Assembly: GCF_022763245.1 (NCBI RefSeq)
Contig: NZ_JALEGV010000011.1
Coordinates: 62,001 to 126,000, forward strand
Direction: 5' to 3'
Length of the DNA stretch: 64,000 nt
From: Oricola sp.
GTDB lineage: Bacteria; Pseudomonadota; Alphaproteobacteria; Rhizobiales; Rhizobiaceae
The first letter of the stretch is position 1; each line of letters opens with the position of its first letter. Positions 8,811 through 16,882 of the stretch are shown here, piece after piece. The notes under the pieces are model-generated. The model ran no database searches. It had not been told where the DNA came from and saw only the letters and a list, made by a program, of their open reading frames with translations. Made by a program: the position numbers and the translations under genes.

Positions 8811-9921
8811 AAAACCCAGACTGCGCGTCGGCTTGATCGGTTCCGGCTTTATGGGCAAGGCCCACGCCTTCGCATTTACAACGGCATCGCGCGTTTTCGA
8901 TCTTCCGTTCGAACTCGAACTGCACACGCTCGCCGACGCGACCGCGGAACTGGCGGCAAACGCCGGGCGGGCGCTCGGCTTCGCGCATTCGACATCGGAC
9001 TGGCGGCAGCTCGTCGACGATCCGCAAATCGACATTGTCTCCATCACCGCGCCGAACGCCCTGCACAAGGAGATGTCTCTGGCCGCGATCGCGGCGGGCA
9101 AGCACGTCTATTGCGAAAAGCCGCTCGCCCCGACCGTTGCAGACGCCCGCGAAATGACCGAGGCGGCAGAAGCTAAGGGGGTCAAGACACAGGTCGGCTT
9201 CAACTATCTCTGTAATCCGATGATCCATCTCGCATGGGAGATGATCTCCGGGGGAGAACTCGGCGACATCCTCGGCTATCGCGGCATCCATTGCGAAGAC
9301 TACATGGCCGATCCGGACAGCCCGTTCACCTTCCGCCACGATCCGACCGGAGGCGGCGCGCTTGCCGATATCGGCAGCCATGCCTTGGCGACGGCGGAAT
9401 ATCTGCTCGGGCCCATATCGCAGGTGATGGGCGACTGCGTCACCATGATCCCGAAACGCCCCAACGGCCAGGTCGCCGTTCGCCGCGTAGAGGTCGACGA
9501 CATCGGCCGGGCCCTGATCCGCTTTGCCAGCGGCGCGACAGGCTCCGTCGAGGGGAACTGGATCGCCACCGGCCGCAAGATGCAGCATGACTTCGAAATC
9601 CACGGCACCAAAGGCGCGCTCGCATTCACGCAGGAACGCTTCAACGAGTTGCACTTCTATTCGGTCGGGGATCCGGCTGGCCGGCGTGGATTCCGCCGCA
9701 TCGAGGCTGCGCCCGACCATCCGCCCTACGGCTCTTTCTGCGTCGCACCAGGCCACCAACTGGGCTTCAACGACCTCAAGGCCATCGAGGCAGCCGGCTT
9801 TGTCGACGCCATAGCCGGACGAACGGCGGAGCCGTTCAACTTCAAGGCGGGGCAGCGTATTCAGACCTTGGTGGAAACGATCCAGGAGTCGTCGCGAACC
9901 GGGCGCTGGCTGGTGGTCTGA
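8803..9921 (+). CDS. Gfo/Idh/MocA-family oxidoreductase (second copy in operon)
   Basis: The 372-aa protein begins LRVGLIGSGFMGKAHAFAF, a Rossmann dinucleotide site, and has the EKP motif (VYCEKPLA) and the GGGALADIGSHALATAEYLLG helix, whose Asp/His pair is typical of sugar and cyclitol dehydrogenases. It is longer and clearly different from the IolG-like protein at 4576, so the operon encodes two cyclitol/sugar oxidoreductases. These perhaps act on different inositol stereoisomers (IolX/IolW-type activity) or on a sugar acid. It overlaps the hydroxyacid dehydrogenase gene by 8 nt. The next gene is the regulator, across a 98-nt gap with operator sites. Confidence 0.87.
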   Translation: MPEKPRLRVGLIGSGFMGKAHAFAFTTASRVFDLPFELELHTLADATAELAANAGRALGFAHSTSDWRQLVDDPQIDIVSITAPNALHKEMSLAAIAAGKHVYCEKPLAPTVADAREMTEAAEAKGVKTQVGFNYLCNPMIHLAWEMISGGELGDILGYRGIHCEDYMADPDSPFTFRHDPTGGGALADIGSHALATAEYLLGPISQVMGDCVTMIPKRPNGQVAVRRVEVDDIGRALIRFASGATGSVEGNWIATGRKMQHDFEIHGTKGALAFTQERFNELHFYSVGDPAGRRGFRRIEAAPDHPPYGSFCVAPGHQLGFNDLKAIEAAGFVDAIAGRTAEPFNFKAGQRIQTLVETIQESSRTGRWLVV

Positions 9922-9955
9922 CCGATGCGGCCGGGACCGGCCCGGCAACAGGAGT

Positions 9956-9994
9956 ATTGCAACAGGCAATCCGGATTGTGCAATAGATATTGCA
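9956..9994. promoter_or_regulatory. Operator cluster (site 2) before the RpiR regulator gene
   Basis: The perfect palindrome TGCAAT-N4-ATTGCA is at 9979-9994. A second inverted repeat with ATTGC/GCAAT arms and a 5-bp gap is at 9956-9970. Both lie between the last enzyme gene and the regulator's ATG at 10020, as expected for autoregulation. The site has the same arms and spacing as site 1 at 4539-4554. Confidence 0.7.
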
Positions 9995-10019
9995 GGACAA
10001 CACTGCGACTGGAGAACCG

Positions 10020-10892
10020 ATGGAAACCGGCACGCCGCCCGGGGATTACGAGGCACTGATACGGCTCATTCACGAGCGGTACGATCAGATGAGCAAGACG
10101 TATCAGAAGATATCGGTCTACCTCACGCAGAATCCGAACGAAGTGGCGGTCCAGCCGGTGAGCACGATTGCCGAGAAGGTCGGGATCCACGCGTCCAGCT
10201 TCGTCCGTTTCGCCCAGGCGCTTGGCTATAACGGCTTCAAGGAACTGCAGGTGCTCTTCCAGAAGCGGCTTTCAACGGCCGCGCCTGGATTCGAGGCACG
10301 CTCCAAGGCGCTCCGCGAGGAGCTTGCCAGCCGCGGAGACGTGTCGGAGATCGGTTTCCTGCACGAATTGGTCATTCAGGACGTTTCGGCCCTGCAGGCG
10401 CTGCTGGAAGACATCAGCCAGGACGATCTGGCGCTTGCGTCCGACCTCATTCACAACGCCGACACCGTCTTTATCGTCGGCCAGCTGCGCGCCGAACCCA
10501 TCGCGTTGCTGATCCGCTACATGCTGACCATGCTGGGCAAGCGCTGCATCCTGCTCGACGCCGGGGGAGGGCTGGCCACGCATATGGCGCGCACGATCCG
10601 CGGTTCCGACGTCATGATTGCCATATCGTTCCGCTTCTATGCCAACGAGGTTGTGTCCATTGTCGAAAACGCCGGCGCCGAGGGCATGCCGATCGTCGCG
10701 ATCACGGACAGCACGCTCTCGCCTTTGGCCAAGTCCGCTCGGGTTCTGTTCGCCGTACCCGAGCGCGAGCACAAATACACGCGCTCTCTCACAGCGCCGA
10801 TCTGCCTGGCACAGGCACTCGTCGTCGCCGTGGCAGCCCGGGTGCAAGACAACAAGACCACTCCGCACATTCCGATCGCCACGGAAAAATAG
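10020..10892 (+). CDS. iolR: MurR/RpiR-family regulator of the inositol-type cluster (IolR-like)
   Basis: The 290-aa protein has an N-terminal RpiR helix-turn-helix domain (ISVYLTQNPNEVAVQPVSTIAEK...HASSFVRFAQALGYNGFKELQ). A C-terminal SIS sugar-phosphate/cyclitol-binding domain follows (FIVGQLRAEPIALLIRYML, VMIAISFRFYANEVVSIVENA, ITDSTLSPLAKSA). RpiR-type repressors control iol genes in several alphaproteobacteria. ATG 10020 follows GGAGAA, while an upstream TTG at 9990 would start inside the operator, so ATG is chosen. The palindromes before it and before iolD/iolG and the ABC operon make it the likely master regulator here. The inducer is probably an inositol catabolite (inference). Confidence 0.88.
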   Translation: METGTPPGDYEALIRLIHERYDQMSKTYQKISVYLTQNPNEVAVQPVSTIAEKVGIHASSFVRFAQALGYNGFKELQVLFQKRLSTAAPGFEARSKALREELASRGDVSEIGFLHELVIQDVSALQALLEDISQDDLALASDLIHNADTVFIVGQLRAEPIALLIRYMLTMLGKRCILLDAGGGLATHMARTIRGSDVMIAISFRFYANEVVSIVENAGAEGMPIVAITDSTLSPLAKSARVLFAVPEREHKYTRSLTAPICLAQALVVAVAARVQDNKTTPHIPIATEK

Positions 10893-10911
10893 GAGCGCTG
10901 GGGTGCAACAG

Positions 10912-10958
10912 GCGACGGCCTCCGCGGACGTACACGACGCCCGCAGAGGCCGTTGCGT
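10912..10958. terminator. Bidirectional terminator hairpin between convergent operons
   Basis: Arms GCGACGGCCTC (10912-10922) and GAGGCCGTTGC (10945-10955) pair almost perfectly and are followed on the plus strand by GTTT. The hairpin lies between the stops of the RpiR gene (plus) and the ABC ATPase gene (minus), so it can end both transcripts. Confidence 0.65.
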
Positions 10959-10959
10959 T

Positions 10960-11778
10960 TCAGACTGTGCCGCCGAGGCTACCTTCGAGTTCGGCAAGCT
11001 CCTGGCCGCCGGCCATCAGGTCCTGCAACTGCTCTGCGGTGATCTCGCCGCGAACTGCTGTGCCCAGCGTCTTGCCCCGGTTCAACACGGTGAACCTGTC
11101 GCCCACAGCCATCGAATGGCGCACATTGTGGGTGATGAAGACGACCCCGATACCCTGGCTGCGCACCTTGTCGATCGTCGCCAGCACCTTGGCGGTCTGG
11201 CGTACCCCGAGCGCCGAGGTCGGCTCATCAAGGATCAGCACCTTGGCGCCGAAATAGACGGCCCTCGCAATGGCGACGGTCTGGCGTTCGCCGCCCGAAA
11301 GGGTGCCGACAGCCTGGTCCGGGCCGCGAAGATTGATGCCCATCTTGCGCATCTCCTCCACGGTCACTTCGTTTGCATGCTTGAAGTCGATCGACTTGAA
11401 CGGACCGCGGCGACGTTCCGGTTCGCGCCCCATCCAGAAATTGCGGGTCACCGACATCAGCGGAATCATGGCCAGATCCTGATAGACCGTGGCGATTCCG
11501 GCTTCCATCGCATCGCGCGGAGAGTCGAATTTCATCTCCTTGCCCTCGAACCGGATCGACCCGTGAGTCGGCTTGTGCACGCCGGCCATTGTCTTGATGA
11601 ATGTCGACTTGCCCGCGCCGTTGTCCCCCAAGAGGCAGTGGCACTCGCCCGGATGGATATCGAAACTCACTCCGGCCAGCGCGATAACGGGCCCAAAATG
11701 CTTTTCAATATCCTTCATTTCGAGGAGCGCTCGCCTGTTCGTCGCATCGCCGTGATGGAACTTCGTATCTTGGCTCAT
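10960..11778 (-). CDS. Sugar/cyclitol ABC transporter ATP-binding protein (FrcA-like, single domain)
   Basis: The 272-aa protein has one nucleotide-binding domain: Walker A GDNGAGKST, Q-loop VYQDLAMIPLM, signature LSGGERQ and Walker B VLILDEPTSALG. Unlike the two-domain RbsA type, it has one cassette, as in the rhizobial fructose/mannose FrcA system. It energises uptake by the permease encoded 1 nt upstream in the operon. Position beside the iol cluster, plus the operator near copy before the operon, suggests inositol or a related polyol as substrate. It is the last gene of the operon, ending at a shared terminator. Confidence 0.9.
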   Translation of the reverse strand: MSQDTKFHHGDATNRRALLEMKDIEKHFGPVIALAGVSFDIHPGECHCLLGDNGAGKSTFIKTMAGVHKPTHGSIRFEGKEMKFDSPRDAMEAGIATVYQDLAMIPLMSVTRNFWMGREPERRRGPFKSIDFKHANEVTVEEMRKMGINLRGPDQAVGTLSGGERQTVAIARAVYFGAKVLILDEPTSALGVRQTAKVLATIDKVRSQGIGVVFITHNVRHSMAVGDRFTVLNRGKTLGTAVRGEITAEQLQDLMAGGQELAELEGSLGGTV

Positions 11779-11779
11779 T

Positions 11780-12877
11780 TTAGCGCTCCCCCGTGATCAT
11801 GCGGCGGATATAGGTGTTCAGGATCACCGCAAGGATGAGGATGGTTCCGAGAAACACTCGAAACAGCGAACTCTCAGCGCCGGAGAAAAACAGTCCCTGC
11901 TGCACAACGCCGAAGATCAGCGCGCCAAGCGCCGCACCGATGACGGACCCGTAACCGCCCGTGAGCAGCGCACCGCCGATAACGACGCAGATGATCGCCT
12001 CGAACTCCTTCAGAATGCCGCGATCAGCAGCGGCGGAGCCAAATTCCATCACCTGGCTGGTCGCCAACACCGTTGCGCAAAAGGCCGAGAAGATGAACAT
12101 GGTTATTTTCACGCGATTGACTGGAACGCCCACATAGCGTGCCGCAACCGGGTCGCCGCCAGCGGCGAAAATCCAATTGCCGAACTTGGTTCTCGACAGA
12201 AGCCAGTGCCCGAAGATGATCAGCGCGATGGCCCAGACCATCAGCATGGGCAGTCCCTCGACAACCGGCTGCCCCATCTTGGTCCCTCGCACATAGGTGT
12301 CAATCAAGCCGATATCGGCAAGAAATTGAAATGCTGGCTTCAGGATCACACCGCCGAAGAGGGGCGCGAGCCAGTCTCCCTGGCTTACATCGCGGACGCC
12401 ACCAATGATCGTCTGGCGGGTGGTAGCGACCGCGAGGAAGATCGTCATACCACGCAGGATGTAGAGAAACGCCAGCGTCACAATGAACGATGGCAACCCC
12501 GTCTTGATGACGAGGAAGCCGTTGAGCGCGCCTATCGACATGCAGACGACGAAGGCGGCGATGATTGATAGCCACATGGGCCAGTCGAGTTGGACCGACA
12601 GGATCGCGATCACGATCCCGGCAAAGCCGATCATGGAACCGACTGAGAGGTCGAATTCCCCGGCGATCATAAGCAAACACGCACCGACTGCGATGATCGC
12701 AAACTGGGCGGAAACAACGCCCCAATTCATGACGCCGTCGGCGGCGAACATGCCGCTGTCTCCGGCAACGATCAGGAAAAAGGCGAAAACCAAGACCACG
12801 CCGGCAAGTGCGCCAAGCTCCGGCCGTATCATGAGTTTCCGTAACGCCGAGGTCTCTTTGAGCCGTTCGTCGGTCAT
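11780..12877 (-). CDS. Sugar/cyclitol ABC transporter permease (RbsC/FrcC family)
   Basis: The integral inner-membrane protein of about 365 aa has multiple hydrophobic helices and the family hallmarks AGEFDLSVGSMIGFAG and AARYVGVPVNRVKI. ATG 12875-12877 (MTDERLKETSALRKL) is chosen; a further upstream in-frame ATG at 12970 would overlap the preceding gene and add a non-membrane leader. GGAGAT lies upstream of the chosen start. It forms the translocation channel between the binding protein and the ATPase. Confidence 0.9.
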   Translation of the reverse strand: MTDERLKETSALRKLMIRPELGALAGVVLVFAFFLIVAGDSGMFAADGVMNWGVVSAQFAIIAVGACLLMIAGEFDLSVGSMIGFAGIVIAILSVQLDWPMWLSIIAAFVVCMSIGALNGFLVIKTGLPSFIVTLAFLYILRGMTIFLAVATTRQTIIGGVRDVSQGDWLAPLFGGVILKPAFQFLADIGLIDTYVRGTKMGQPVVEGLPMLMVWAIALIIFGHWLLSRTKFGNWIFAAGGDPVAARYVGVPVNRVKITMFIFSAFCATVLATSQVMEFGSAAADRGILKEFEAIICVVIGGALLTGGYGSVIGAALGALIFGVVQQGLFFSGAESSLFRVFLGTILILAVILNTYIRRMITGER

Positions 12878-12904
12878 AAAAATTGCATCTCCAACGCGAG
12901 GGAT

Positions 12905-12931
12905 CCGGGGCAACGGAACTCGTTGTCCCGG
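12905..12931. promoter_or_regulatory. Intra-operon stem-loop after the binding-protein gene
   Basis: CCGGGGCAACG and CGTTGTCCCGG (one G-T pair) form an 11-bp stem with a 5-nt loop, between the binding-protein stop and the permease start. Such hairpins commonly protect the 3' end of the binding-protein mRNA or partly terminate transcription, giving excess binding protein. Comparable hairpins occur in the other two ABC operons here. Confidence 0.6.
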
Positions 12932-12941
12932 ACAGCCATAA

Positions 12942-13886
12942 TTAGCGGTACTTACCCGCGAATTGGGCAATCTGGTCGATATTGTCCTTGGTGATAAACC
13001 CTGGGCCAGAGTTCACGTTATGCGGAATCCTGACGCCATAGCGAACGTAGTCGGCGAGGGCGATGACCGAAAGCTGGCCCTGAAGGAAGGGCTGCTGATC
13101 GATCGCGTAGTTGATCGTCCCGCTCTTGATTGCGCCAGCGATTGCTTCCGAGTTGTCAAACGTACCGAAATTGATTTCACCGGCTAGACCCATTTCTTCC
13201 AGCGCGAGAATGGTCGGCTCTGCCGCATTTGGGCCGACGGCGAGGATGGCGTCGATGTCCTGGTTGACGCGCAGATAGGCTTCGACGCGACTCTTCACCT
13301 CGGCCGGGTCGGCGCCCACATCGATCATCTGATCCTCGAAATCCTGGCCCATGCCCTCGGCAAAGCCACGGCAGCGCTCGGTCAGGGGAGCATTGTTGAT
13401 CTGGTGGTTCACGCAGACAAATCTTGTCGCGCCTTCACCGGCGGAGCGCTTTCCGGCCGCGAACCCCGCGTCATATTCAGGCTGGCCGATATGCATGAGC
13501 GCGCCGAGCTGCGCCGATTGCTCAGCAGTGCCTGAGTTCACGGTGACGACCGGAATACCCTTCCCGATTGCATCCTTGATCGGACCGGAAACCACATCAT
13601 AGTCCGGGATGGTGACGATGATGCCATCGGGATTCGATGCCGCGCTCTGTTCTATGATGCGGGCCATGTCGCCAAGGTCACCGTTCGGGGGATTGCGAAT
13701 ATCGACCGTCACACCGATCTGGGTCTCGGTGTCGGTGATCGCGTTCTTGATTACGTTCCACCACGAATCCGAGTCCGGCGAGTGATAGATGAACACGAAG
13801 TGTTCGTCCTGGGCGGATGCCGACGCCGAGCCCAGCGTGAGAGCCGCCGCGGCAGCCAATGCGATTGTCTTCAGATTCAGCTTCAA
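12942..13886 (-). CDS. Sugar/cyclitol ABC transporter substrate-binding protein
   Basis: The 314-aa periplasmic type I (RbsB/FrcB-like) binding protein has a signal peptide LKTIALAAAAALTLGSASASA cleaved before QDEHFVF. Pentose/hexose-binding landmarks are HSPDSDSWWNVIKNAI, GIIVTIPDYDVV and GIPVVTVNSG. I start it at TTG 13884-13886, because AAAGGAGGAGAG lies directly upstream; the in-frame ATG at 13907 contains that ribosome site within its first codons. It captures the substrate in the periplasm and hands it to the permease. First gene of the operon, with a candidate RpiR operator about 300 bp upstream. Confidence 0.9.
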   Translation of the reverse strand: MKLNLKTIALAAAAALTLGSASASAQDEHFVFIYHSPDSDSWWNVIKNAITDTETQIGVTVDIRNPPNGDLGDMARIIEQSAASNPDGIIVTIPDYDVVSGPIKDAIGKGIPVVTVNSGTAEQSAQLGALMHIGQPEYDAGFAAGKRSAGEGATRFVCVNHQINNAPLTERCRGFAEGMGQDFEDQMIDVGADPAEVKSRVEAYLRVNQDIDAILAVGPNAAEPTILALEEMGLAGEINFGTFDNSEAIAGAIKSGTINYAIDQQPFLQGQLSVIALADYVRYGVRIPHNVNSGPGFITKDNIDQIAQFAGKYR

Positions 13887-14305
13887 GGTTCTCTCCTCCT
13901 TTTTCATCCCCGATTACATGCCGCCGGGGAAATGCGGCAGATCTCCACCCGAAATTCGGACAAAGAAGACACCTGGCCTGCACACGCAGAGTGTTGCGCA
14001 AGCCATCATTGCTGTTTCGGCAGCGCGAAATTGAACCCTAAGGGTAAGGCGTCCAGGCAACAGCTTGGTGCGAAACCCGGACCGCCGCCCCCCACACGAC
14101 CTGCCCGTCAGTACAGCTGTGCCATGTCGTCGGACTGCTGCGGCATGCTATAAGTCTCCTCCACCTCGTGCGGTCCCGGACAGGCTGCGCAACAGATATT
14201 GCAGTACTTTCGAGCATGTCCAATTCCATTGCAATTGCCCGACCGGGCGCACGCTTTGCTTTTTTCGGCCTGCGGCCACAGCCGTGGGCATATGATTCAG
14301 CGTCC
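13887..14305. promoter_or_regulatory. Promoter region of the sugar ABC operon with operator near copy (site 3)
   Basis: This 419-bp non-coding stretch separates the binding-protein gene from the dioxygenase gene stop. At 14188-14203 it carries CGCAAC-AGAT-ATTGCA, which differs from the iol palindrome only in two left-arm bases and has the same AGAT spacer as site 2. CAAT/ATTG half-sites follow at 14221-14236 (CAATTCCATTGCAATTG). These suggest control of the transporter by the same RpiR protein. No promoter boxes could be fixed with confidence. Confidence 0.5.
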
Positions 14306-15145
14306 TCAAAGCGGCGCCAACACGAAACCGAAGGTCGAACGCCACGCAATATCCCCACCGTCGACGCGCTTGTAGTTGGCAATCAGAGTCTCCTTGACAC
14401 CGAACACGGCATCGGACTCCAAATACGGGTCGTCTTCGACGAAAGTGTGCGTCACCAGCCGCTGATATCCCGGCGCGGTTACGAGGAAATGCATGTGGGC
14501 GGGCCGGTAGGGATGGCGCCCGAGCGCTTCAAGCATCTTGCCGACAGGACCATCATCAGGGATCGGATAGGAGATGGGCTTGATGCCCTTGAAAACATAC
14601 CGCCCATCCTCGCCCGTCAGAAATCGGCCACGATTGTTCCATTTCGGCTGTATCCCGGGCTGCTGAACATCATAGTAACCCTCGGCATTGTCCGACCAGA
14701 CATCAACGCACGCGCCGGTGATGGCATTTCCGTCGAGATCGACGACACTCCCCTCAAACAGGCAAGGCTCGCCCTTGCCGTCGAGGCAGATATTGTCACC
14801 CATCTCGCGAAACGGGGCATTCGCTACATGGAAAGGACCAAAAACCGTGTTCTCGGTCGCCGCCGCCGGACGACGATTGTTGATCGCGTCGACCAGCATC
14901 GACAGCCCGAGCACGTCCGAAAGCAGGATGAATTCCTGGCGCTCGTCCGAGCAGATCTGCCCGGTCTTGGTAAGAAAATCGATACCGAGTTCCCATTCCT
15001 CCTGCGTGAGCCTCGTTTCCTTGGCGAAGGCATGCAGATGACGCACAAGAGAGGACACCACCTCGACTAGTCGGGGCGGCGCGTCGGCGCTGATCCGTTC
15101 GATAGCAATGTCGGCCGAGCGGGCCTCAGAGAAATGGGCGTTCAT
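14306..15145 (-). CDS. Intradiol dioxygenase, hydroxyquinol 1,2-dioxygenase type
   Basis: The 279-aa protein has the N-terminal helical dimerisation domain (residues 25-90) and the beta-sandwich with the four non-haem Fe(III) ligands: Tyr157/158 (EGYYD), Tyr193 (ISYPIP), His217 and His219 (RPAHMHF). TENTVFGPFHVANAP is typical of the hydroxyquinol/chlorocatechol group. It opens 1,2,4-trihydroxybenzene to maleylacetate. The gene overlaps the maleylacetate reductase gene by 4 nt, and that partner strongly supports the hydroxyquinol assignment over catechol. No hydroxylase or monooxygenase making hydroxyquinol is in the window. Confidence 0.9.
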   Translation of the reverse strand: MNAHFSEARSADIAIERISADAPPRLVEVVSSLVRHLHAFAKETRLTQEEWELGIDFLTKTGQICSDERQEFILLSDVLGLSMLVDAINNRRPAAATENTVFGPFHVANAPFREMGDNICLDGKGEPCLFEGSVVDLDGNAITGACVDVWSDNAEGYYDVQQPGIQPKWNNRGRFLTGEDGRYVFKGIKPISYPIPDDGPVGKMLEALGRHPYRPAHMHFLVTAPGYQRLVTHTFVEDDPYLESDAVFGVKETLIANYKRVDGGDIAWRSTFGFVLAPL

Positions 15146-16239
15146 TTCACCGTCTCCGTGTCTTCGTTGAACATGGCTCGCGCGGGGCGCTCTCCGGTCA
15201 GCGCGCCTGATAAGAGCACGCTCAAGCCCTCCCGCGTGATCGCGCGCGGGTTCCAGTATGGCCGGGCCAGCGCGACATCGACGGCGCGCGGTATATCCGC
15301 CTCGGTGAAACCGAAGGCCTCCAGCGCCGTTGGGGCACCGATTGCGCGCGCAAATTCGTGGAGCCCGTCGGCCGCCGTCTCCGCACCGAAAATCCGGGCG
15401 ACGGGCGCGAGCAATTCCGGCACGGCCGCCTCATTATATGCAATCGCATGAGGCAGGACGACCGCGTGCACCTCGGCATGGGGAAGGTCAAAAGTCCCGC
15501 CTAGCACATGGCAGAGCTTGTGATGAAGCGCCATGCCGACCTGTCCGAGGACCGTGCCGCACAGCCAGGCGCCGTATTGCGCCATCGACCACGCTTCGAG
15601 ATCGGCCCGGTCGGCGTCGACACGGGGCACTGCGGCCGCGAATGCGCGAATGCCCTCGGCCGCCATCAAGCTTCCGACCGGGTTGCGATCCCGCGCATAT
15701 AGGCCCTCGACCGCATGAGCGATCGCGTTCATAGCGCTTGACGCGACAAGACGCGGCGGAAGCGAGGAAACCAACAACGGATCGTAAACGATCGTGTCCG
15801 GGCGCACTCTCAAATCGGTCAGAGTTGTCTTCTCCCCACCCTTCGTTTCGCCGAGAATGGGCGTAGCCTCCGAGCCGGCGAAGGTCGACGGCACCGCGAT
15901 CTGCGGCAACCCGCTGCGTAGCGCCAGCGCCTTGGCAAGACCGATCGCCGAGCCCCCGCCGACAGCGACGAGGCCATCGGCATCGCCGAGCCGCGCCATC
16001 CTCGCCTCGGTCACGGAAACGGGCGTGTGCATCGCCGCCCCAACGAACAATCCGGCCGCGCGCGGACCAAGCGCCCCGGCAATCTCCCCGGCCACACCTT
16101 CCAACTCCGGAGTCGCGATCACGAGGACGCGTTCAAGACCAAGACGAACGAGTTCTTCGCCAACCCGGAGGCGGCTGGACGGGCCGAACACGACGCGGGC
16201 CGGCGAACCCTGGCAATCAAAGCGGGACTGAAAGAACAT
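15142..16239 (-). CDS. Maleylacetate reductase (iron-containing alcohol dehydrogenase family)
   Basis: The 365-aa protein shows ARVVFGPSSR at the N-terminus, the dinucleotide motif VGGGSAIGLAKALALR, VPSTFAGSEATPILGET, and the His-rich metal region AHAVEGLYA and LHHKLCHVLGGTFDLPHAEVHA. It reduces maleylacetate to 3-oxoadipate with NAD(P)H, feeding the TCA cycle. ATG 16237-16239 (MFFQSRFD) follows a GGAGGAG/GAGGGG ribosome site; an upstream in-frame ATG would add a 61-residue leader unlike the family. It overlaps the dioxygenase gene by 4 nt and is next to a YciI-family gene. Confidence 0.93.
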   Translation of the reverse strand: MFFQSRFDCQGSPARVVFGPSSRLRVGEELVRLGLERVLVIATPELEGVAGEIAGALGPRAAGLFVGAAMHTPVSVTEARMARLGDADGLVAVGGGSAIGLAKALALRSGLPQIAVPSTFAGSEATPILGETKGGEKTTLTDLRVRPDTIVYDPLLVSSLPPRLVASSAMNAIAHAVEGLYARDRNPVGSLMAAEGIRAFAAAVPRVDADRADLEAWSMAQYGAWLCGTVLGQVGMALHHKLCHVLGGTFDLPHAEVHAVVLPHAIAYNEAAVPELLAPVARIFGAETAADGLHEFARAIGAPTALEAFGFTEADIPRAVDVALARPYWNPRAITREGLSVLLSGALTGERPARAMFNEDTETVK

Positions 16240-16303
16240 GTTGGCCCCTCGGGTCTCCTCCGGAAAGCGCGCCTCGCTCAAGAACGAAAGCCTCGCAGTC
16301 GCG

Positions 16304-16591
16304 TCAGGCGCGATTGTCGACGCGCTTGTTAAACGGATGAATGTTGACCGACTTCCACAGGCCGGCCTTGTAGAAGGGATCGGCCCGATTGAAGGCGACC
16401 ACCGCCTCCGCGTTGTCTGCATCGAAGACGAACAGCGAGCCGATCATGGTTTCATTGTCATCGGCGAGCAACGGACCAGAGATCACCGTCTTGACCGCTG
16501 CATCGGCGAGATAGGCCTTGTGTGCATCGTACTGAGCAAGACGCTTGTCGACAGAGTTTTCGTGATCAAGGCAATGCACGACGAAATACAT
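16304..16591 (-). CDS. YciI-family small protein of the hydroxyquinol operon
   Basis: The 95-aa protein beginning MYFVVHCLDHENSVDKRLAQY and containing HKAYLADA, SGPLLADD and GSLFVFDADNAEAVVAFNRADPF matches the ferredoxin-like YciI domain. The conserved His/Asp pair is thought to be catalytic in this family. Members are often found in aromatic-degradation operons as lyase/dehalogenase-like or isomerase-like enzymes. It is the first gene of the operon YciI, maleylacetate reductase, dioxygenase, 64 nt upstream of the reductase. ATG 16589-16591 is chosen; the frame extends upstream into promoter sequence. Precise reaction unknown. Confidence 0.82.
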   Translation of the reverse strand: MYFVVHCLDHENSVDKRLAQYDAHKAYLADAAVKTVISGPLLADDNETMIGSLFVFDADNAEAVVAFNRADPFYKAGLWKSVNIHPFNKRVDNRA

Positions 16592-16692
16592 ATCGCTACG
16601 TCCCTTTGCTGTCGCCCGCCACACAGAGTGTCCGGTGCGAGGCGAGCACCCACCTGCCCCATTCGGAGACCCGTCGGCTGCCGCTTCGTTAA

Positions 16693-16765
16693 TTTCCAAA
16701 CAAATAGATCACGGAAATGTTTTTGGAAAGTCAGAATCTCGAAAATTCGAGTTTTTTTGGAAAAT
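16693..16765. promoter_or_regulatory. Candidate GntR operator cluster before the hydroxyquinol operon
   Basis: Three TTT(N)TGGAAA-type words occur here: TTTGTTTGGAAAT on the minus strand (near 16693-16705), ATGTTTTTGGAAAGT (16717-16731) and GTTTTTTTGGAAAATC (16751-16765). A CTCGAA-AA-TTCGAG inverted repeat lies at 16738-16751. Similar TGGAAAAT words sit at 17696-17713, 17850-17867 and 17878-17898, around the GntR gene and before the dehydrogenase operon. A common regulator is likely, but which one is inferred. Confidence 0.5.
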
Positions 16766-16882
16766 CGGCTGAAGCCGTGCGGCGGCACCGCGGCGCGAGC
16801 TCACACAAGCGGAGCAGGCATTGCCCTCCGCCTCCACGCAAAACGACAATCTAAAACAAGAATTGAGCGCCGTCGCGGGCGG

